Source: a virus. Taken from it: a stretch of 23,041 bases of DNA. The DNA is taken from positions 1-23,041 of IMG/VR virus record IMGVR_UViG_3300046003_006102. One strand, 5' to 3'. The notes below the pieces were generated by a model. The model was given only the letters and a program-made list of their open reading frames with translations, searched no databases and was not told the DNA's origin. Below, one piece after another: positions 19,656 through 23,041 of this stretch; positions within the stretch are counted from its first letter, which is position 1, and each line of letters opens with the position of its first letter. The translations under genes and the position numbers were made by a program.

Positions 19656-21038
19656 TCAAATCGGCCCCACCCCGATCGCCTTCGCCACCTCGCTGATCAC
19701 CTTCATCGGCTCATCGCTTGAGTCGCTCTCCGCGCACAGCAGCAGCATCAGAGCGCAGCGCATCGGGGCGCGTTGCTTCTTGTCGCCACGCATCCACTCC
19801 ATCGCCGCCTCGCGGTCAGTGATGCCACGCCAGGCCTCCAGTGCTCCGGCATCCACATCCGTCGTCAGATGCGCCAGGAAATCGCGCAGCGGCTCCCACG
19901 GCGCACTCGTCATCACCAGCGTTGGGTTCTCCAGCAGCTCGTCATAAATTGCGCCCAGGTTGGTGCGCAGCCATTGCCGCAGTTGCTCCACCTCCTCCAT
20001 GGCATCAGTCTTGATCGGCATCGTGCTCACCGGCGGCGACAGCACCTCCATCGTGGTCTCCTGCTCGTTATCGGCGTCGTCATCGCTCACCTCGGTCGGC
20101 GGCTTCACACTCAGCGCATCGCGCATCATGGACGAGTTCACCAGCCGCACATGCCCCTCCGCATGCAGCGGAGCCGCCACCACATACACCGGCACCCCGA
20201 TCTCCAGTGCCACCTGTTCCCAGGTGCGGCCTTCGCGATCCTTCGGCATCATCACATCGCCAAACTCAAACTCCGGCTGCGGTTGCCCGCTTTCACCCAT
20301 CGCAAATTCACGTCGCCCCGCCCACTCCACGAAGTGATAACCCTTCGCCACCTTGTATTTCTTGCGCAGCGCGACCTCACGCGCCAGCCACTCTTTCCGC
20401 CGCTTCTCCGGCAGCACATAATGCGCCTGGATGTAGGCCTTTGCCTGTCCATGCGCCATCGGCTCCCCGGTCTCCAGATCCTTGAGGATCATCTGCGTCG
20501 CTGCACGTCGGTCCTTCGCATCCAGCACCTCCAGCAGCAGCTCTGCCGTGTTCATGCTGAGTCTGCCATCACTCAGGGCCGCTCTCGCCGACTGCGGCAG
20601 TTGCTCGCCCAGCTCGAACCATAGCTGCGCACGCTCGGCAGACACCCCCAGACTCGGAGCCAGTTCGTCCGTTCGCATGCCCAGCTTCACACCGTTCTCC
20701 ACCGCCACGATCTTTTCTTCCGCATCCAGCGGATCATTGTGCCCGTGATCCTCCAGCAGGAAGCGATACGCCGCCGCCTCGTCTTCGTAGTGATGCACCA
20801 CCTGCGCACACTCCGTCCAGCCCAGCGTGCTCATCGCCTCAAAGCGGCGGTGCCCTTTGAGCAAATAGTCACCATCCACCCGCTCCCACACGTGTATCGC
20901 GTCTTGCAGGCCCTCACGCGCCAGCGACGACACCAGCTCCGGCATGCCACGATAATTCGAGCCACGCGGATTCCATTCCCAGAATTTCACACGCTCCAAA
21001 GAGCGCACCACCACTTCATTTTTTGTTTGTTCGTTCAT
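19656..21038 (-). CDS. ParB/Srx-domain protein, 460 aa
   Basis: Residues ~10-95 are a ParB N-terminal domain with the box-II motif GHRRFEA (62-68) and an upstream NPRGSNYRGMPELVSSLARE region. A helix-turn-helix like that of KorB/ParB follows (MRTDELAPSLGVSAERAQLW). The C-terminal half is Asp/Glu-rich in the middle (SDDDADNEQET) and helical at the end, without a family I know. No ParA ATPase gene is next to it, so plasmid-like partition is not supported; phage ParB-domain proteins may act as DNA-binding, CTPase or nuclease proteins. The ATG at 21038 is preferred; a TTG at 21056 overlapping the upstream TGA is an alternative. No Shine-Dalgarno sequence precedes the ATG. Confidence 0.82.
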   Translation of the reverse strand: MNEQTKNEVVVRSLERVKFWEWNPRGSNYRGMPELVSSLAREGLQDAIHVWERVDGDYLLKGHRRFEAMSTLGWTECAQVVHHYEDEAAAYRFLLEDHGHNDPLDAEEKIVAVENGVKLGMRTDELAPSLGVSAERAQLWFELGEQLPQSARAALSDGRLSMNTAELLLEVLDAKDRRAATQMILKDLETGEPMAHGQAKAYIQAHYVLPEKRRKEWLAREVALRKKYKVAKGYHFVEWAGRREFAMGESGQPQPEFEFGDVMMPKDREGRTWEQVALEIGVPVYVVAAPLHAEGHVRLVNSSMMRDALSVKPPTEVSDDDADNEQETTMEVLSPPVSTMPIKTDAMEEVEQLRQWLRTNLGAIYDELLENPTLVMTSAPWEPLRDFLAHLTTDVDAGALEAWRGITDREAAMEWMRGDKKQRAPMRCALMLLLCAESDSSDEPMKVISEVAKAIGVGPI

Positions 21039-21052
21039 CGTTTTTGATTGGT

Positions 21053-21808
21053 TCAAATTCCCAGCCGTCTTGCCTCCGCCGCCTCGTGTAGCTCATTGAG
21101 CACACGTCTTCTTTGCCGCTCATCGAGCCGCGCAAATGCCTGCTTCATCGGCACCCCTTCATAGGTCTCCACTGCCTCCTTACTGCCGCCCGTGCGGTTG
21201 TGGTTCCCGAGTTGGACCGACTCATACACAGCCCGCGCCTCGTCCGATTTTTCAAACCAGAATCGAAAGCCTCGCGGCAGCTTGCCCGTGCGCATCATCT
21301 CCTCACGCAGCTTGTTCATCGCGGCACACACCGCACTCCGCTTGTTCTCCGCCTTGAGTTGCCACAGCAGGCCGATGCTCTCAAAGCTCGGTAGCACCTC
21401 ACGCACCACCAAGCCGCGATTCAAGGCATAGGCCAGCAGCGTCACGCGGCGTCCTGTCTCCCACGGCGTCTGCGTCCCCAGCATCAGCAGTTCAAACACC
21501 GCCTCGGCATCCGCCGCTCTCGGCAGTGCCAGCCCACCATTGCACCGCACCGCGATCCGTTGCATCTCCCGCACCATCGCCGCAGTCATGGGTGGACAGG
21601 CCACAAAAAAGCGCAGCGCCATGATCCACACTCGATACCCCATCTCGGTGATGGGTGGCCGACCCACCACGGCATTGTTCGTCACCACCGCAAACAGCGA
21701 ATCCTTCGCCAAAGTTTCTTCGTCATCACGACGGCCTTGATGCAGCGCATCAAAGCTCAGTCCACCCTGGCCGCGCAGCGCAGCGATGTCGTGATGCTCA
21801 TTGCTCAC
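21053..21808 (-). CDS. Uncharacterised early protein, 251 aa
   Basis: A GTG at 21808 overlaps the upstream TGA as GTGA, in line with the coupling of its neighbours; a GTG at 21823 is the alternative. The protein starts MSNEHHDIAALRGQGG. It is mostly helical (MGYRVWIMALRFFVACPPM, ADAEAVFELLMLGTQ) and ends in a charged helical segment (FARLDERQRRRVLNEL). I see no enzymatic motif, signal peptide or clear membrane span. It is in the replication block just upstream of the ParB-domain gene. Confidence 0.7.
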   Translation of the reverse strand: MSNEHHDIAALRGQGGLSFDALHQGRRDDEETLAKDSLFAVVTNNAVVGRPPITEMGYRVWIMALRFFVACPPMTAAMVREMQRIAVRCNGGLALPRAADAEAVFELLMLGTQTPWETGRRVTLLAYALNRGLVVREVLPSFESIGLLWQLKAENKRSAVCAAMNKLREEMMRTGKLPRGFRFWFEKSDEARAVYESVQLGNHNRTGGSKEAVETYEGVPMKQAFARLDERQRRRVLNELHEAAEARRLGI

Positions 21809-22080
21809 AGCAGCCACCCCCACTTCGTTTGCAGTTGCTTGCTCGCCGCCTTCGCGCTGATCTCACACACTTGGATGCCATTCACGCAGGCCGTCGCATT
21901 GCACGTCGCCGTCTTGAGCTCACTCAGCAGTTGCCGCTTATCTTCCAGGCTCACCAGACTCGGCTCCATCGCCAGCAGCTTGCCGATGCCGTCGATCACA
22001 CCTGCCCACTTGACCAGGCCTGCATGAAACTCCGCCCGCAGATGCTCTGGGTGCGTCGCAATTTGTTGCGTCAGACTCAT
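21805..22080 (-). CDS. Orphan early protein, 91 aa
   Basis: The ATG at 22080 overlaps the upstream TGA as ATGA and is preceded by a good Shine-Dalgarno GGGAGGG at 7 nt. The protein starts MSLTQQIATHPEHLRAEFHA and is predicted helical, with two Cys in TATCNATACVNGIQVCEIS. I recognise no family. Confidence 0.7.
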   Translation of the reverse strand: MSLTQQIATHPEHLRAEFHAGLVKWAGVIDGIGKLLAMEPSLVSLEDKRQLLSELKTATCNATACVNGIQVCEISAKAASKQLQTKWGWLL

Positions 22081-22361
22081 CTCGCAGCCCTCCCTTCATC
22101 CTGGGCCTTCAACGCCTCCATCACCCGCAGCTCCTCCGCCTTGCGTTCCGTCGCCTCACGCTGCTGCCGCCACACGACGCTCTCACAACCGCCCGCGATG
22201 ATGCTCAGCACCGTCACCAGCTCCATCGCCTTCGATTCCTCAATCGCCAGGCTCACCGGCTCCGAGTCTGCCTGCATCATGATCGCCGCCAAATTGATGC
22301 GCCCCAGGCACAACACGCCCTCCACGCCTTCGACCGTCACTTTGTATTCACCCGGTTTCAT
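22077..22361 (-). CDS. Orphan early protein, 94 aa
   Basis: The ATG at 22361 overlaps the upstream TGA as ATGA, with a purine-rich AAAAAGG Shine-Dalgarno candidate. It begins with a short beta segment (MKPGEYKVTVEGVEGVLCLG), has a moderately hydrophobic middle (AMELVTVLSIIAGG) and ends in a charged helix (REATERKAEELRVMEALKAQ). The hydrophobic part is short for a membrane span. I recognise no family. Confidence 0.7.
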   Translation of the reverse strand: MKPGEYKVTVEGVEGVLCLGRINLAAIMMQADSEPVSLAIEESKAMELVTVLSIIAGGCESVVWRQQREATERKAEELRVMEALKAQDEGRAAR

Positions 22362-22714
22362 GCCGCCTTTTTCCTTTCCAGTTCGTGTTTCACACCCTCA
22401 AACACTTGATCAAAAACCGCCCGCAAATGCGCCAGCCCCACATCCGTCACTCCGGTCATTCCGGTCAATCCGGTCCCGTCCTGCGCCGCTTCGATCTCCG
22501 CCGCCAGTGCCTCCACACTCATGAAGGCCACGCCATCGTGCCGTTGAGACATCCACGCATGCAGCCCATGCAGCGTGATCTTCCTCACCGGCTTCTTCTC
22601 GCCCGGCAGCTTCACCACCGGCAGACCATCGTCCTTGATCATCCGCGCCACCTCCTGCGGCCGTGATCCGAAATATCGGGCGATCTCCGCCACCGTGTAA
22701 AGCCCCCGGCTCAT
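22358..22714 (-). CDS. Helix-turn-helix (MerR/excisionase-like) protein, 118 aa
   Basis: The ATG at 22714 overlaps the upstream TGA as ATGA and has GGGAGG 10 nt before it, so I prefer it over an earlier start at 22732. Residues 1-50 (LYTVAEIARYFGSRPQEVAR, MIKDDGLPVVKLPGEKKPVR) match the winged-helix DNA-binding domain shared by MerR, excisionases and DNA-packaging Nu1-type proteins. The rest is Thr/Gly-rich and then helical (LRAVFDQVFEGVKHELERKK). It may regulate early genes or guide another protein to DNA; with no integrase in view an excisionase role is not shown. Confidence 0.78.
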   Translation of the reverse strand: MSRGLYTVAEIARYFGSRPQEVARMIKDDGLPVVKLPGEKKPVRKITLHGLHAWMSQRHDGVAFMSVEALAAEIEAAQDGTGLTGMTGVTDVGLAHLRAVFDQVFEGVKHELERKKAA

Positions 22715-23041
22715 GACTTCCGCGCCTCCCACACACTCAGAGGTTCACCCTTGATCGCCTTCGCCACGGCGTTCTTGCTCGTGTCCCGGTCGATGTATCC
22801 CTCTGCCGGCCGCATCACAAACGCACGGCCTCGATACATCACCACCTTCGCCGCCAGGCCACCCGCCAGCGCGTCCCGCTTCGCCTTCAGCGCCAGCCTC
22901 TGCTCTTCGCGCTGATACTGTCCCGAGCCACGCTCCACCTCAAACGGCCCCGCCAGCATCCGCCAGCCATGGCACCGCTGCTCAACCGCATGAATCAAAT
23001 CATTCGCCTCCAGCACCCGCGCCTTTTTCCGCTTCCCCAGG
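22711..23041 (-). CDS. Orphan early protein, at least 101 aa (5' end may lie outside)
   Basis: The frame ends with TGA at 22711 and stays open to the right window edge. A GTG at 23016 could start it, but the codons before it (GKRKKAR) look like protein, so the true start may lie outside. The protein contains a basic helical region (YQREEQRLALKAKRDALAGG), then VVMYRGRAFVMRPAEGYIDR and ends GEPLSVWEARKS. I recognise no family. It is coupled by ATGA to the helix-turn-helix gene. Confidence 0.65.
   Translation of the reverse strand, partial: LGKRKKARVLEANDLIHAVEQRCHGWRMLAGPFEVERGSGQYQREEQRLALKAKRDALAGGLAAKVVMYRGRAFVMRPAEGYIDRDTSKNAVAKAIKGEPLSVWEARKS

Overview
The window is one continuous stretch of a tailed-phage (or prophage) genome with long-tail, lambda-type gene order. 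Every gene I can support is on the minus strand, so the window reads biologically from right (23041) to left (1). There is no integrase, host gene, rRNA, tRNA or CRISPR array, so the sequence alone cannot say whether this is a free phage or a prophage. Most of it is clearly GC-rich (one hand-counted line, 13981-14040, is 72% GC). The intergenic spacers of the tail region carry a tandem heptamer (TTCATCC on the coding strand). I associate such spacers with Verrucomicrobiota and Planctomycetota genomes, so a Verrucomicrobiota-like host is my guess, held weakly.

Right part (23041-16645), early or replication region: four small orphan genes including a helix-turn-helix protein, a 251-aa orphan, a ParB/Srx-domain protein, a primase-like protein and an SF3-like helicase/ATPase. 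Genes are tightly coupled by ATGA, GTGA or short overlaps, and several have clear Shine-Dalgarno sequences. About 590 bp without a gene (16053-16644) then separates early from late genes. It holds a hairpin, four copies of CGAGAGGGT, a G8/C9 inverted repeat and a near-palindrome, and is a candidate control, origin or packaging region.

Left part (16032-1), late region: putative small terminase, ParB-domain DNA methyltransferase, large terminase (GpA type), a small connector-like protein, lambda-type portal, ClpP-type prohead protease with a scaffold-like tail, P22/HK97-fold coat protein, connector and tail-completion candidates, tail-terminator and tail-tube candidates, three coupled orphans, tail assembly chaperone with a programmed -1 frameshift, a small membrane protein, and the start of the tape measure protein, which runs off the left edge. 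Three intrinsic-terminator-like hairpins punctuate the late operon.

The most interesting features: (1) a lambda-like GGGAAAC slippery site placed right before the stop of the G-like gene, followed after 6 nt by a 9-bp stem, giving a G-T fusion; (2) a roughly 400-bp AT-rich cassette inserted at the last codons of the portal gene, bounded by a 12-bp direct repeat, whose deletion would restore an in-frame portal stop; (3) a second lower-GC two-gene cassette (Cys-rich protein plus XRE regulator) bounded by a 13-bp direct repeat; (4) a methyltransferase whose central ~205 residues have foreign base composition; (5) late genes that lack Shine-Dalgarno sequences and instead have pyrimidine-rich heptamer leaders and a recurring TTTGACA motif, four times exactly 13 nt before the ATG.
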